64,000 nt of DNA, taken from Solwaraspora sp. WMMD791. GTDB lineage: Bacteria > Actinomycetota > Actinomycetes > Mycobacteriales > Micromonosporaceae. How positions within the stretch are numbered: the stretch's first letter is position 1; each line of letters begins with the position of its first letter. The notes below the pieces were generated by a model, which ran no database searches, was not told the DNA's origin, and saw nothing but the letters and a program-made list of their open reading frames with translations. The position numbers were made by a program, and so were the translations under genes. Location of the stretch: NCBI RefSeq assembly GCF_029581195.1, contig NZ_CP120737.1:6611001-6675000 (forward strand). The letters are read 5' to 3'. Below, piece by piece: positions 24,838-34,050 of this stretch.

Positions 24838-25659
24838 ATGACGGACCAGCTCGACGACGTACCGGCCGGAGTGGACATCTCGCGCCCCAGCGCTGCCCGG
24901 GTCTACGACTACTTCCTCGGCGGCGCGCACAACTTCGAGGTCGACCGGCAACTCGCCGAGCAGATCATGGCGATGACACCGCATCTGGCCGAGACCATGC
25001 GGGCCGGCCGGGCCTTTCTGCGCCGAGCGGTACGGATGCTGCTCGCCGACGGCGTCGACCAGTTCCTCGACATCGGATCCGGCATCCCCACCGTCGGCAA
25101 CGTCCACGAGGTCACCCACGCGGTCGACCCGACGGCGACCGTCGTCTACGTGGACATCGATCCGGTGGCGGTGGCGCACAGCCGGACCATTCTGGCCGAT
25201 GTGGCCACCGCCGCCGTGATCCAGGCCGACCTGCGTGAGCCGGACACGATCTGCGACCGGGCCGTGGCGACGGGGCTGATCGACTTCGGCCGGCCGGTGG
25301 CGGTGCTGCTCGCCGGGGTGGCCCACTTCATCCCCGACGCCGACGATCCGCAGGAGATCCTGCGCCGGCTGCGGGCCCATCTCGCTCCCGGCAGCTACCT
25401 GGTGATCTCCCACGCCACCTACGAGGACCAGCCGGCGGAGGTGCTCGCCGCCCAGCGGCTGTCGGCCCGTACCGACACCGAGATCACGTTGCGGTCCAGG
25501 GCGGACGTCGCCGCGATGTTCGGTGACTTCACCGTCGTCGAGCCCGGAATCGTCCACCTGCCGCTGTGGCGGCCGGACTCGCCGACCGACGTGGATGATC
25601 ACCCGGAGCGGTTCGGTGCCTTCGGCGGTGTCGCCCGCCGGGACGCCGCCCTGTCCTGA
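24838..25659 (+). CDS. SAM-dependent methyltransferase, DUF574 family
   Basis: Predicted S-adenosylmethionine methyltransferase of 273 residues, substrate unknown. Typical features of the actinomycete-specific family are the N-terminal RPSAARVYDYFLGGAHNFEVD, the SAM site QFLDIGSGIPTVGNVHEV (about 73-90) and the acidic strand VVYVDIDPVAVAHS. The ATG at 24838 is preceded by GAAGGA. Streptomyces and Micromonospora carry many copies of this family, often next to regulators. The next gene starts 2 bp after its stop, so the two probably form an operon. Confidence 0.88.
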   Translation: MTDQLDDVPAGVDISRPSAARVYDYFLGGAHNFEVDRQLAEQIMAMTPHLAETMRAGRAFLRRAVRMLLADGVDQFLDIGSGIPTVGNVHEVTHAVDPTATVVYVDIDPVAVAHSRTILADVATAAVIQADLREPDTICDRAVATGLIDFGRPVAVLLAGVAHFIPDADDPQEILRRLRAHLAPGSYLVISHATYEDQPAEVLAAQRLSARTDTEITLRSRADVAAMFGDFTVVEPGIVHLPLWRPDSPTDVDDHPERFGAFGGVARRDAALS

Positions 25660-25661
25660 TC

Positions 25662-27842
25662 ATGCCGGCGTCCGGTACGGGCGACGCGGCCGCCGGGATC
25701 GACGTCGACGGTGCGCGGCGGTTCGCACAGCGGTGGGCGGCCGCCGCCGGCCAGCTCGGCTACCTTCCCCTGAGCTCCGCCGAGACCGTCGACATCCTTC
25801 TCGGACACACCCTGCGACTGGCAAACGCGGTGGCGGCCGCGACGTTCAGTGACGAGCCCGGCCGTGACGTCGGGCGGGCGATGGTCGACGACCATCTGAC
25901 CGAGCCGGCCGTGCTCGACTGGACGGTGTCCGCCCTCGGCCGCGACTTCCTGCCGCTGGTGCTGCCGCACCTGGCTGACCCGGCACCGGCCCGGCAGCGG
26001 GTCGGCCGGTTGCAGGGAGCGCTGGCCGGCGGCTACGCCCGCGCGTTGCGCAACCGGGTCTTCGCGCAGCAGTCCAGCATCCGCCGGGCCGCCTGGTCCG
26101 CCCGCGATGCCGCCGAACAGGCGCTGCGCGACAGCGAGGCCCGGTTCCGGGCGGTGTTCACCGGCGCCGCCATCGGCATCGGCATCGCCGACCTCACCGG
26201 CCGGATCATCGACGTCAACCAGGCCTTCGCCGACATGCTCGGGTACCCGGTGGCGCAGCTGCGGGAGGTCAACGTCGGGCAGCTGTTCCACCCGGACGAC
26301 GCCCCCGGTATGTACCAGCTCTATCTGGAGCTGATCGAGGGCAAACACGACAGCGTCCGGGTCGAGAAGCGGTACTACCGCAAGGACGGCCGACCGATCT
26401 GGACCGACCTGGCGGTGTCGCTGGTGCGCCACGACGACGGCCGCCCCCGGTTCACCGTCGCCATGGTCGCGGACATCAGCGACCGGTACGAGATGCAGCG
26501 ACGGCTGCGGTTCCAGGCCGAGCACGACCCGCTCACCGAACTACCCAACCGGGTGCGGTTCTTCGACCAGCTCGCGGCGGCGCTCGCCGACGATCAGCAG
26601 CAGGTCGGGGTCTGCTTCCTCGACATCGACGGATTCAAGTCGATCAACGACGGGCTCGGTCACGGGGTCGGTGACCGGGTGCTGACCGTGGTCGCCCAAC
26701 GGCTCGTCGCCAGCGTCGCCGACGCCGGGCATCTGGTCGCCCGGATGGGCGGTGACGAGTTCGTGATCCTGGTGTACCACTGCGCCGGCACCGCCGAGCT
26801 GGTCGGCGTCGCCCAGTCGGTGCTGACCGCCCTCGCCGCACCGATCCACGTCGACGGTCACCAGCTGACTGTCACAGCCAGCGCGGCGGTGGTGGAATCC
26901 GCGCAGATCGGCCGGGATCCCACCGACGTGATGAAGGCCGCCGACACCACGTTGCACTGGGCCAAGGCCGACGGGCGCGGCCGGTGGGCCGCCTTCGACC
27001 CGGTCCGTGGCGCGCAGGACGTCACCCGCTCGGCGCTGGCCGCCGCGTTGCCGGCTGCCCTGGACCGGGGCGAGTTCGTGGTGGAGTACCAGCCGATCGT
27101 CCGCCTCGCCGACGGTACGACGACCGCGGTCGAGGCACTGGTCCGCTGGGAGCATCCACAACTCGGCCGGCTGGGCCCGGACCGGTTCGTCACCCTCGCC
27201 GAGGAGACCGGCCTGATCGTGCGCCTCGGCCGGTGGGTGCTCGAGCAGTCCTGCCGGCAGGCGAGCCGGTGGCACGCCGCGCATCCGTACGTCCCGATCG
27301 TGGTCAGCGTCAACATCGCCGCCCGGCAGGTCAGCGATCCGCAGCTGGTAGCCGAGGTGGCCGGGGTGCTGACCCGTACCGGGTTGCCGCCGCACCTTCT
27401 GCAGCTGGAGCTGACCGAGAGCGCGGTGATGGCCACCGGAGGCGAGCCGTTGCGGGCCCTGCGCCGCCTCGCCGGTCTCGGCGTCCGGCTGGCGATCGAC
27501 GACTTCGGTACCGGCTACTCCAACCTGGCCTACCTGCGGCGGATGCCGATCCACGTACTGAAGCTGGCTGGCGGCTTCGTCGAGGGGATGCGCGCCGACG
27601 GGCCCCAGAGCGACCGCGACGAGCGGATCGTCGATGCGCTGGTCCGCCTCGCGCACGCCCTTGACCTGACCGTCACCGCCGAGGCCGTGGAGACCGCGAA
27701 GCAGGCGCGGCGGCTCGCCGCGCTCGGCTGCGACCAGGCACAGGGCTGGCACTTCGGGCGTCCGGTGCCGGCCGACCAGATCACCGCTGCGCTGTCCCGG
27801 AACCGGGACCGGGACCGGGACCGGGACGTAACCGGACCGTGA
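25662..27842 (+). CDS. PAS-GGDEF-EAL cyclic-di-GMP signalling protein
   Basis: 726 residues, no membrane segment. An unassigned helical region (1-150) is followed by a PAS domain (about 160-275, FRAVFTGAAIGIGIADLTGR), a diguanylate cyclase domain with intact GGDEF at 363-367, and an EAL domain with E491-A-L, VSVNIAARQV, LELTESAVM and D613-D614 (IDDFGTG). There is no RxxD inhibitory site before GGDEF (DAGH stands there). The usual KxD of EAL is K634-L-A636, so the acidic residue is lost and phosphodiesterase activity may be weak. The tail is an Arg-Asp repeat encoded by a 6-bp tandem repeat. The end overlaps the opposite-strand DUF309 gene by 62 bp. Confidence 0.92.
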   Translation: MPASGTGDAAAGIDVDGARRFAQRWAAAAGQLGYLPLSSAETVDILLGHTLRLANAVAAATFSDEPGRDVGRAMVDDHLTEPAVLDWTVSALGRDFLPLVLPHLADPAPARQRVGRLQGALAGGYARALRNRVFAQQSSIRRAAWSARDAAEQALRDSEARFRAVFTGAAIGIGIADLTGRIIDVNQAFADMLGYPVAQLREVNVGQLFHPDDAPGMYQLYLELIEGKHDSVRVEKRYYRKDGRPIWTDLAVSLVRHDDGRPRFTVAMVADISDRYEMQRRLRFQAEHDPLTELPNRVRFFDQLAAALADDQQQVGVCFLDIDGFKSINDGLGHGVGDRVLTVVAQRLVASVADAGHLVARMGGDEFVILVYHCAGTAELVGVAQSVLTALAAPIHVDGHQLTVTASAAVVESAQIGRDPTDVMKAADTTLHWAKADGRGRWAAFDPVRGAQDVTRSALAAALPAALDRGEFVVEYQPIVRLADGTTTAVEALVRWEHPQLGRLGPDRFVTLAEETGLIVRLGRWVLEQSCRQASRWHAAHPYVPIVVSVNIAARQVSDPQLVAEVAGVLTRTGLPPHLLQLELTESAVMATGGEPLRALRRLAGLGVRLAIDDFGTGYSNLAYLRRMPIHVLKLAGGFVEGMRADGPQSDRDERIVDALVRLAHALDLTVTAEAVETAKQARRLAALGCDQAQGWHFGRPVPADQITAALSRNRDRDRDRDVTGP

Positions 27843-28290
27843 CGGCGCCGTCGAGCGCGGGCCGCTCGGCCACCGCGTGGGCGAACCGCACCAGGTCCGC
27901 GACGGGTACGCCGTACGGCGACTGCTCGGCGTACGGCGCGATCCGTTGCGCCGCCCGGGCGAGCAACCGGGCGGCACCGGTCGGGTTCCCCCGCCGAGCA
28001 TGGGTCAGCCCCACGGCCAGCTGAGCCAGGCCGCGCCAGAACTCCCGCTCTGGCGCCGGTGCTGCCTTCCAGGCCGACTCCAGCACCTCGTGGGCGTGGA
28101 ACGGTCGGCCGGTGTCGAGCAGCCGCTGTGCCTCGTCGAGTGCCTCGACCGGGGTGAGCACCAGGTCGTCCGGTGTCGTCGGGACCCCGGCTGCCCCCGG
28201 TGGCAGCGGCCGGCCGAGCTCGTCGCGGGGCCGGGCGTTGCGGGGACGCCCCGCACCGTCACGGTCACGGTCGATTGGTCGACGGGTCAC
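27781..28290 (-). CDS. DUF309 family protein
   Basis: 169 residues. The helical DUF309 core is clear at about 50-125, with the family motif FHAHEVLESAWKAAPAPEREFWRGL. The function is not known for the family. It starts at GTG 28290. The last residues are a Pro-Gly repeat (RPGPGPGPG), which is the minus-strand reading of the same tandem repeat that gives the Arg-Asp tail of the converging GGDEF-EAL protein. Confidence 0.85.
   Translation of the reverse strand: MTRRPIDRDRDGAGRPRNARPRDELGRPLPPGAAGVPTTPDDLVLTPVEALDEAQRLLDTGRPFHAHEVLESAWKAAPAPEREFWRGLAQLAVGLTHARRGNPTGAARLLARAAQRIAPYAEQSPYGVPVADLVRFAHAVAERPALDGAVTVRLRPGPGPGPGSGTAQR
27803..27827. repeat. Hexanucleotide tandem repeat coding on both strands
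   Basis: About 4.2 copies of CCGGGA. It lies inside the 62-bp overlap of two converging genes and encodes (Arg-Asp)n on the plus strand and (Pro-Gly)n on the minus strand. Such repeats can change length by slippage; a change by whole units keeps both frames. Confidence 0.85.
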
Positions 28291-28299
28291 CGGCCAACC

Positions 28300-29265
28300 C
28301 TAGCCGCCGGTCGGCATCCGACTCCCCGGCTCGACGGCCTCCGTCGGCGTCCAGATACCCCACTGTGGATTCAGCGCGATCGTGAGCGCTTCCTGGGTGG
28401 TCAGCGCGGGCTCGGTCGGTGGGTTGGTGCGGCCGTCCCAGGGCTGGCATCGGGCGATGTTCAGCTCGACCCGGATCCCGTCGGGGCGCTGCACCCACAG
28501 TCCGCGACCGGCCAGGCAGTCGTCCGTCAGGTCGTAGATGACCACGGCGGTGCCGTCCGGCAACGTGTAGCACAGCTGCCCGGCGTCGCACCGCGATGCC
28601 GAGGCCGGATCCGCCTGGGAGATGGTCAACCGGATCATCCCCGGCCCGTCACCGCGATCCAGATGGAGCGCTACGGTCGACAACCCCGACCGGGGCCAGA
28701 GCTCGGCGCTCGTCGCATGGTCGCTGGTCCGGCCCTCGGGAAGGAGCCCGAGCAGCAGTTTCAGCGCGTCCTCGGCGGTGGGTGTGGCGAACGTGGTGTC
28801 CGGTCCGGGACCGACGACACCGGATTCGGGCCCGACGACGTCGAAATCGAGCGACTCGGGCGCCGGGCAGTTGGTGACGTGGATCCGTGGGGACAGCGAC
28901 GCCGACAACCCCACCGGGTCGCTCTCCCCGCAGCGGGGACGCGGCGTCGGGCTCGGGGCCGCCGGGGCCTCGGTGGCCGGGCCCCGTGTCGGGGCCGGTA
29001 CGGCGAGGGTGGCCGGCGGTGCCGCGGCGGGTGCCGCCACCTCGTCGACCGGCCCGGTGGCGATCGCCCCCAGCATCGCCGGAGCGAGCAGAGCCGCGAC
29101 AGTGGCGAGGGCCGCGGCGGCGACACCGCCGACGGTGGCCAGCACCCGGCGTACCCGGCGGCGCCGACGGCCCTGCCGGATCGACGTCGCCACCAGGTCC
29201 CCGAGCGGCGGCGCCGGCTGGCCGAGCAGCTCCTGCTCCAGCAGCCGCTTCATCTCACTCGCCAC
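28300..29265 (-). CDS. Membrane-anchored extracytoplasmic protein, unknown function
   Basis: 321 residues from the GTG at 29265 (ATG at 29253 is also possible; AAGGCGGG upstream favours the GTG). The N-terminus is a short helix (EMKRLLEQELLGQPAPPLGDL) and a basic stretch, then one membrane helix at about residue 40-65, a Pro/Ala-rich stalk and a C-terminal domain with several cysteines (RCGESDP, VTNCPAPE, SRCDAGQLCY, DDCLAGR, ARCQPW). The layout, a small cytoplasmic segment with one helix and an outer domain, resembles anti-sigma-like or sensor proteins, but no sigma factor gene is adjacent. It ends 9 bp before the DUF309 start, so both may be one transcript. Confidence 0.68.
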   Translation of the reverse strand: MASEMKRLLEQELLGQPAPPLGDLVATSIRQGRRRRRVRRVLATVGGVAAAALATVAALLAPAMLGAIATGPVDEVAAPAAAPPATLAVPAPTRGPATEAPAAPSPTPRPRCGESDPVGLSASLSPRIHVTNCPAPESLDFDVVGPESGVVGPGPDTTFATPTAEDALKLLLGLLPEGRTSDHATSAELWPRSGLSTVALHLDRGDGPGMIRLTISQADPASASRCDAGQLCYTLPDGTAVVIYDLTDDCLAGRGLWVQRPDGIRVELNIARCQPWDGRTNPPTEPALTTQEALTIALNPQWGIWTPTEAVEPGSRMPTGG

Positions 29266-29482
29266 CGTGCCCGCCTTTCCCGTGTCGCCGAACCGCCCGT
29301 GGTCGTGTCGAACGCACCACTCACACCCGGCATGACGTCGCGGCCGCACCGGCGGGTGACCCAGCCGGCGACCTTCGTGCCGTACGGGTGCCACCGGTAC
29401 ACCCTGCAGTGTCGCCTACGGCACGCGTCGCCGGCACCGCGCACCGTGTCGACGCGCGATCGTCGCGTGCGACCATGGAGCG

Positions 29483-30037
29483 ATGGGAAAGGTCTATCCC
29501 GACATCGACGGTCGCCTACGGGCCTTCATCGAGGCGCAGCCGATGTTCTTCGTCGCGACCGCGCCGTCGGGAGGTGACGGCCACGTCAACGTCTCCCCGA
29601 AGGGAATGCGGGGCACGTTCGCCGTACTCGGCGAGCGCCGGGTCGCGTACCTGGACTACCACGGCAGCGGCGCGGAGACGGTGGCGCATCTGCGCGACAA
29701 CGGGCGGATCACTCTGATGTTCTGCGCGTTCGACGGCCCACCGAAGATCGTCCGGCTGCACGGCCAAGGGTCGGTGGTGCCGGTCGACGACCCTCGGTTC
29801 ACCGAGTTGGCCGCGATCTTCGACGATGCACCGGACCAGCACGGGGCGCGGTCGGTGGTTCTGGTCGACGTCACGCGGGTCAGCGACTCCTGCGGGTACG
29901 GCGTCCCGCTGCTGCAGTACGGTGGCGACCGCGACCTGTTGATCCAGGCGCACGCCCGCCGCAGTGCCGACGATCTGGTGGACTACCGCGCCACCCGCAA
30001 CGCGGTCAGCCTCGACGGTCTGCCGGCGTTCTCCTGA
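29483..30037 (+). CDS. Pyridoxamine 5'-phosphate oxidase-like flavin/heme-fold protein
   Basis: 184 residues with the split-barrel fold of the PNPOx-like family: MFFVATAPSGGDGHVNVSPKG, RVAYLDYHGSGAETVAHLRDNG and ITLMFCAFDGPPKIVRLHG. Members bind FMN, F420 or heme, and which one applies here is not evident. The ATG at 29483 is divergent from the membrane-anchored protein gene. It has no operon partner and is followed by a strong terminator hairpin. Confidence 0.83.
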   Translation: MGKVYPDIDGRLRAFIEAQPMFFVATAPSGGDGHVNVSPKGMRGTFAVLGERRVAYLDYHGSGAETVAHLRDNGRITLMFCAFDGPPKIVRLHGQGSVVPVDDPRFTELAAIFDDAPDQHGARSVVLVDVTRVSDSCGYGVPLLQYGGDRDLLIQAHARRSADDLVDYRATRNAVSLDGLPAFS

Positions 30038-30071
30038 ACTGTCGGAGCCGGTCCGGTTGGGGGTCCGCACA

Positions 30072-30108
30072 GCCCGCTGACGGGTCGCCGGGTGACCCGT
30101 CGGCGGGC
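30072..30108 (+). terminator. 15-bp stem terminator after the PNPOx-like gene
   Basis: Two 15-nt arms (30072-30086 and 30094-30108) pair with a single G-T wobble around a 7-nt loop, 35 bp after the stop codon. There is no T-run, as is usual in high-GC actinobacteria. A 17-nt part of it recurs in the terminator after RNase J. Confidence 0.65.
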
Positions 30109-30193
30109 AGGGCGCTCCGTGCGCGGCGGCAGCCGACGGTGTCCGCCGGCACGTTAGGGCGGGCCCGCCACCGGGTAGGAGGCGGGCCACGCC

Positions 30194-30239
30194 GGGACGG
30201 TCCGGGGCAGGGGACGGTCCGGGGCAGGGGACGGTCCGG
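30194..30239. repeat. 17-bp tandem repeat before the large kinase gene
   Basis: GGGACGGTCCGGGGCAG occurs twice exactly (30194-30210, 30211-30227) plus a third partial copy to 30239. It ends 55 bp before the kinase start. Each copy holds GACGGTCCGG, which also recurs in the repeat after the gene. Confidence 0.85.
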
Positions 30240-30294
30240 CACCGGCCGGGCGGTGCGGTGGCGTGCCGGGTTCGATTATTGAGGGTGGTCAGTG

Positions 30295-33200
30295 ATGGCA
30301 GAGGGTGATCGGCCGGCAGGGGCCGCCGCAGCGCCGGCACCCGCCACCTCACCAGCAGCCCTGCCTGCCGCACTCGCCGCCGCGTTCGACGCGGGCGGTG
30401 AGATGGGGGCGATGATCCGCGACCGAGACTGGTCCGCCACGCCGCTCGGCCCGCCGCACCAGTGGCCGGCGAGTCTCAGCCACGCCGTCGCCATGATGCT
30501 CTCCTCCCAGGCCCAGATCGTCCTGTACTGGGGTGACGAACAGCGGGCCTTCTACAACGACGCGTACCTGCCCACCATCGGGGCCAAACATCCGGCGGCC
30601 CTGGGGGAGCCCGCAGCGCGACACTGGTCCGAACTGTGGGACGTCCTGGAGCCGCTGTTCGACCGGGTCGTCGCCAGCGGCACCGCCTACCGGGGCACCG
30701 ACCACCCGTTCATGCTCGAACGGCACGGCTTCCTGGAGGAGACCTACTTCGACGTCTCCTACGATCCGCTGCGGGTCGAGGACGGCAGCGTCGGCGGGGT
30801 CTACTGCGTCGTCAGCGAGACCACCGGCCGGGTGCTCGGTGAGCGGCGGTTGCGGGCCCTGGCCGACCTCAGCACCCGGTTGTCGGATCTGCAGAGTCAG
30901 GCGGAGCTGCGCCGGGGAGTGCTCGACGTGCTCGACGGGTGCCGCCGCGACGTACCGTTCGCCCTGCTGTATCTGGGTTCCGACGCCGATTCCGCCCGAC
31001 TCGCCGGTGTGACCGGCGTGCCGGCGGACACCGTCGTCGCGCCCCGGCATCCGGAATCCGACACCGCCCCGGCGGCGCTGCTCGCCGCGTTGCGCGAGGG
31101 CACCGACGGGTCGGCACCGGTCGGGGACTTCGTCGCCGTACCGCCGGACAGCGCGGCCGCGGAGGCGTTCGTCCTGCCGATCTGTGCCGCCACCGATCCG
31201 GTCGGCGCGTTGGTCCTCGCGGGCAGCCGGCACCTGCCCTTCACCGGTGACTACCGTGACTTCTTCGACCTGCTCGCCCGCCAGGTCTCCAGTGCGGTCA
31301 CCAACCAGCGGGCCTATCTGCACGAACGGGCCAGGGCGGCGGAACTGGCCGCGATCGACCAGGCAAAAAGTGACTTCTTCGCCAACGTCAGCCACGAGTT
31401 CCGGACCCCGCTGACGCTGCTGCTCGGGCCGATCGAGGACCAGCTCGACGAGCCGGACCTGCCCGCCGGGCACCGGGAGCGGGCCGAAATGATGCACCGC
31501 AACGCGTTGCGCCTGCTCAAACTGGTCAACACGGTGCTGGACTTCTCCCGGCTGGAGTCGGGGCGGGCGCGGGCCACGTTCCAGCCGGTCGACCTGGCCG
31601 ACCACACCAACCGCCTGGTCAGCACGTTCCGGTCGGCCGCGCAGCGCGCCGGCCTCGACCTGGTGGCGGACTGCCCGCCGCTGCCCGTCGCGGTCCACGT
31701 CGACCCGGACCTGTGGGAGAAGGTCGTGCTGAACCTGCTCTCCAACGCGCTGAAGTTCACCTTCGAGGGCGGCATCACCGTCCGGCTGCGCCAGCGCGAC
31801 CAGATGGCGGAGCTGACCGTCGCCGACACCGGGATCGGTATCCCGCCGGCGGACCTGCCGCACCTGTTCGAACGGTTCCACCGGGTGGCCGGCGCCAGGG
31901 GCCGCAGTCACGAGGGCACCGGCATCGGACTGGCCCTGGTCCGCGAGCTGGTGCAGCTGCACGGCGGCACCGTGGCGGTACGCAGCGAACCCGGCCACGG
32001 CAGTGTCTTCACCGTCGACGTCCCGCTCGGCACCGGGCACCTGTTGTCCCCGTCGGTCGGGCCGGCCGACATCGACGTCGGCGGCGTGGGCGACGTCGAC
32101 GTGGGCGACAGCGACGTGGTCCGGCTGCACCTGGCCGAGACCGAACGGTGGACCGGCACGGCACCGGCCGACCCGCAGGCGACGACGCACGGCGTCACCG
32201 ACCCCGTGTCCTCGTCGCGGCCCGGGACGCCGGTCGGGCGGGTGCTGGTCGTCGACGACAACGCCGACCTGCGCGACCACGTCAGCCGGCTGCTGGCACC
32301 GTACTGGCAGGTGGTGACCGCGACCGACGGCACCGAAGCGTTCGACCTGGCCACCCGCACCGCGTTCGACCTGGTCCTCACCGACGTGATGATGCCGAAC
32401 CTCGACGGATTCGGGCTGGTCGCCGCGTTGCGGGCGGACCCGCGGACCCGGCATGTACCGGTCGTCGTCCTCTCGGCCCGCGCCGGACCGGAGTCCGCGG
32501 TCGAAGGGCTCGCCGCCGGTGCCGACGACTACCTGGTCAAGCCGTTCGCGGCGCGGGAGCTGGTCGCCCGGGTCCGGGCCAACGTCGAACTCGGCCAGCT
32601 GCGCGGCCAGATCATCCGGCAGCTGCGGGCGCTCGCCGACGCCGCCATCGCGGTGAACACCGCGCAGACCACCGCTGAGGTGTTGCGGGCGACGGTGGCA
32701 CACGTCCAGCGGCTGGCCCACGCGGCCCGGGTGGTCGCCACCGCCCCCGGAGCCCGGCACGAGGCCGACGGTGGCGGTCGCAGCACAGGCGAGCCGGCGG
32801 CGGCCATTCCGTTCATCGGTGCCACCGGGGAACGACTCGGGGAACTGCTGGTCTGGCCGGCCGACGAGGCCGGCACCGACATCGACTCCGCCGCCCTGTC
32901 GGAGTTCGCCCGGCTGGTCGGTCTGCGGTTGGGCAATGCCCGGTTGTACGAGGCGGAACACCGCATCGCCACCACCCTGCAGCACAGTCTGCTGCCGCAG
33001 ACGCTGCCCCGGGTGCCCGGTGCCCTGCTCGCCAGCCGGTACCTGCCCGGCAACGCCGAGGCCGAGGTCGGCGGCGACTGGTACGACGCGCTGGAGGTCG
33101 GCGGTGGCCGGCTCGTGCTGGTCATCGGCGACGTGGTGGGCAAGGGCGTCAGCGCGGCCGCCACGATGGGGCAGTTGCGCAACGCACTGCGCGCCTACCT

Positions 33201-34050
33201 GCTGGAGGGGTTCGCCCCGGGTGACGCTCTGACCCGGCTGAACCGCCTGATGGCGACGATGAGTCGGCGGTCACTGGCGACCGTGGTGTGCCTGTCGGTC
33301 GACGCGTCGACCGGCGAGCTGCGCTACGCCAGCGCCGGGCACCCGCCGCCGGTGCTGGTCGCCGACGGTACGGCACACCTGCTGCACGAGCGGGCCCTCG
33401 GGCCGCCGATCGGGGCGATCCCGGCGAGCAGCTACGAGACGTCGCTCGCCCGGCTCGACGTCGGCACCCGGCTGATCTGCTACACCGACGGGCTCATCGA
33501 GGACCGGACCGAGGGCATCGACGCCGGCCTGGACCAGGTCCGCGCCGACGCGGTGGCCGGCGGCGACCATGTCGAGGACGTCGCCGACCGGCTGCTGCGG
33601 CGGGTGGCCCGCCGGCCCCGCCGCGACGACGTCGCGGTGCTGGTGCTGGAGACCACCGAACTGGACCGGCTGACGCTACGACTGCCGGCGCAGGCGACCA
33701 AGCTGGCGCTGCTGCGGCGGCGGCTGGAGGACTTCTTCACCGCGCACGGCCTCAGCGAGACCGACCAGTTCGACCTGACCGTGGCGATCTCCGAGGCGGC
33801 GGCCAACGCGATAGAGCACCCGGTGAGCCCGGCGGACTCGGACATCTGGGTCGACGTCTCGATCGACGGCGACGAGCTGACGGCCAGTGTGCGCGACAGC
33901 GGCGGCTGGCGGGAGGCGACCGACGCAGGGTTCCGGGGGCGCGGGCTGGCGCTCATCGCCGCCCTGGCCCAGCTGCGGATCGACCGTGACGAACACGGCA
34001 GCCGGGTGACGCTCGGCCGGCGGCTGGCGGCGCGCACCGGTCGTGGCTGA
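30295..34050 (+). CDS. Hybrid signalling protein: PAS-GAF-histidine kinase-receiver-GAF-PP2C phosphatase-RsbW-like kinase
   Basis: A single 1251-residue cytoplasmic protein. Order of parts: PAS-like sensor (about 30-155); GAF (about 200-340); HisKA with phospho-acceptor H367 (NVSHEFRTP) and HATPase (LLSNALKF, DTGIGIP, GTGIGLALV; to about 580); receiver (about 650-765) with D654/D655 and phospho-acceptor D697 (LVLTDVMMPN) and LVKPF; second GAF (about 780-890); PP2C/SpoIIE phosphatase with D928 (VGGDWYDALE), VGKGVSAAATMGQLR and RDDVAVLVLE; a C-terminal anti-sigma-factor type HATPase (SEAAANAIEHP, FRGRGLALIAAL). It could thus join two-component input to a partner-switch output. The ATG follows GAGGG at 6 nt; a GTG at 30292 also fits. 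A STAS protein gene converges on it. Confidence 0.93.
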   Translation: MAEGDRPAGAAAAPAPATSPAALPAALAAAFDAGGEMGAMIRDRDWSATPLGPPHQWPASLSHAVAMMLSSQAQIVLYWGDEQRAFYNDAYLPTIGAKHPAALGEPAARHWSELWDVLEPLFDRVVASGTAYRGTDHPFMLERHGFLEETYFDVSYDPLRVEDGSVGGVYCVVSETTGRVLGERRLRALADLSTRLSDLQSQAELRRGVLDVLDGCRRDVPFALLYLGSDADSARLAGVTGVPADTVVAPRHPESDTAPAALLAALREGTDGSAPVGDFVAVPPDSAAAEAFVLPICAATDPVGALVLAGSRHLPFTGDYRDFFDLLARQVSSAVTNQRAYLHERARAAELAAIDQAKSDFFANVSHEFRTPLTLLLGPIEDQLDEPDLPAGHRERAEMMHRNALRLLKLVNTVLDFSRLESGRARATFQPVDLADHTNRLVSTFRSAAQRAGLDLVADCPPLPVAVHVDPDLWEKVVLNLLSNALKFTFEGGITVRLRQRDQMAELTVADTGIGIPPADLPHLFERFHRVAGARGRSHEGTGIGLALVRELVQLHGGTVAVRSEPGHGSVFTVDVPLGTGHLLSPSVGPADIDVGGVGDVDVGDSDVVRLHLAETERWTGTAPADPQATTHGVTDPVSSSRPGTPVGRVLVVDDNADLRDHVSRLLAPYWQVVTATDGTEAFDLATRTAFDLVLTDVMMPNLDGFGLVAALRADPRTRHVPVVVLSARAGPESAVEGLAAGADDYLVKPFAARELVARVRANVELGQLRGQIIRQLRALADAAIAVNTAQTTAEVLRATVAHVQRLAHAARVVATAPGARHEADGGGRSTGEPAAAIPFIGATGERLGELLVWPADEAGTDIDSAALSEFARLVGLRLGNARLYEAEHRIATTLQHSLLPQTLPRVPGALLASRYLPGNAEAEVGGDWYDALEVGGGRLVLVIGDVVGKGVSAAATMGQLRNALRAYLLEGFAPGDALTRLNRLMATMSRRSLATVVCLSVDASTGELRYASAGHPPPVLVADGTAHLLHERALGPPIGAIPASSYETSLARLDVGTRLICYTDGLIEDRTEGIDAGLDQVRADAVAGGDHVEDVADRLLRRVARRPRRDDVAVLVLETTELDRLTLRLPAQATKLALLRRRLEDFFTAHGLSETDQFDLTVAISEAAANAIEHPVSPADSDIWVDVSIDGDELTASVRDSGGWREATDAGFRGRGLALIAALAQLRIDRDEHGSRVTLGRRLAARTGRG

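Noticed and set aside
30349-32985. 878-codon open frame antisense to the hybrid kinase gene
   Set aside because: No domain, no ribosome site; the plus strand shows HisKA, receiver and PP2C motifs in order.
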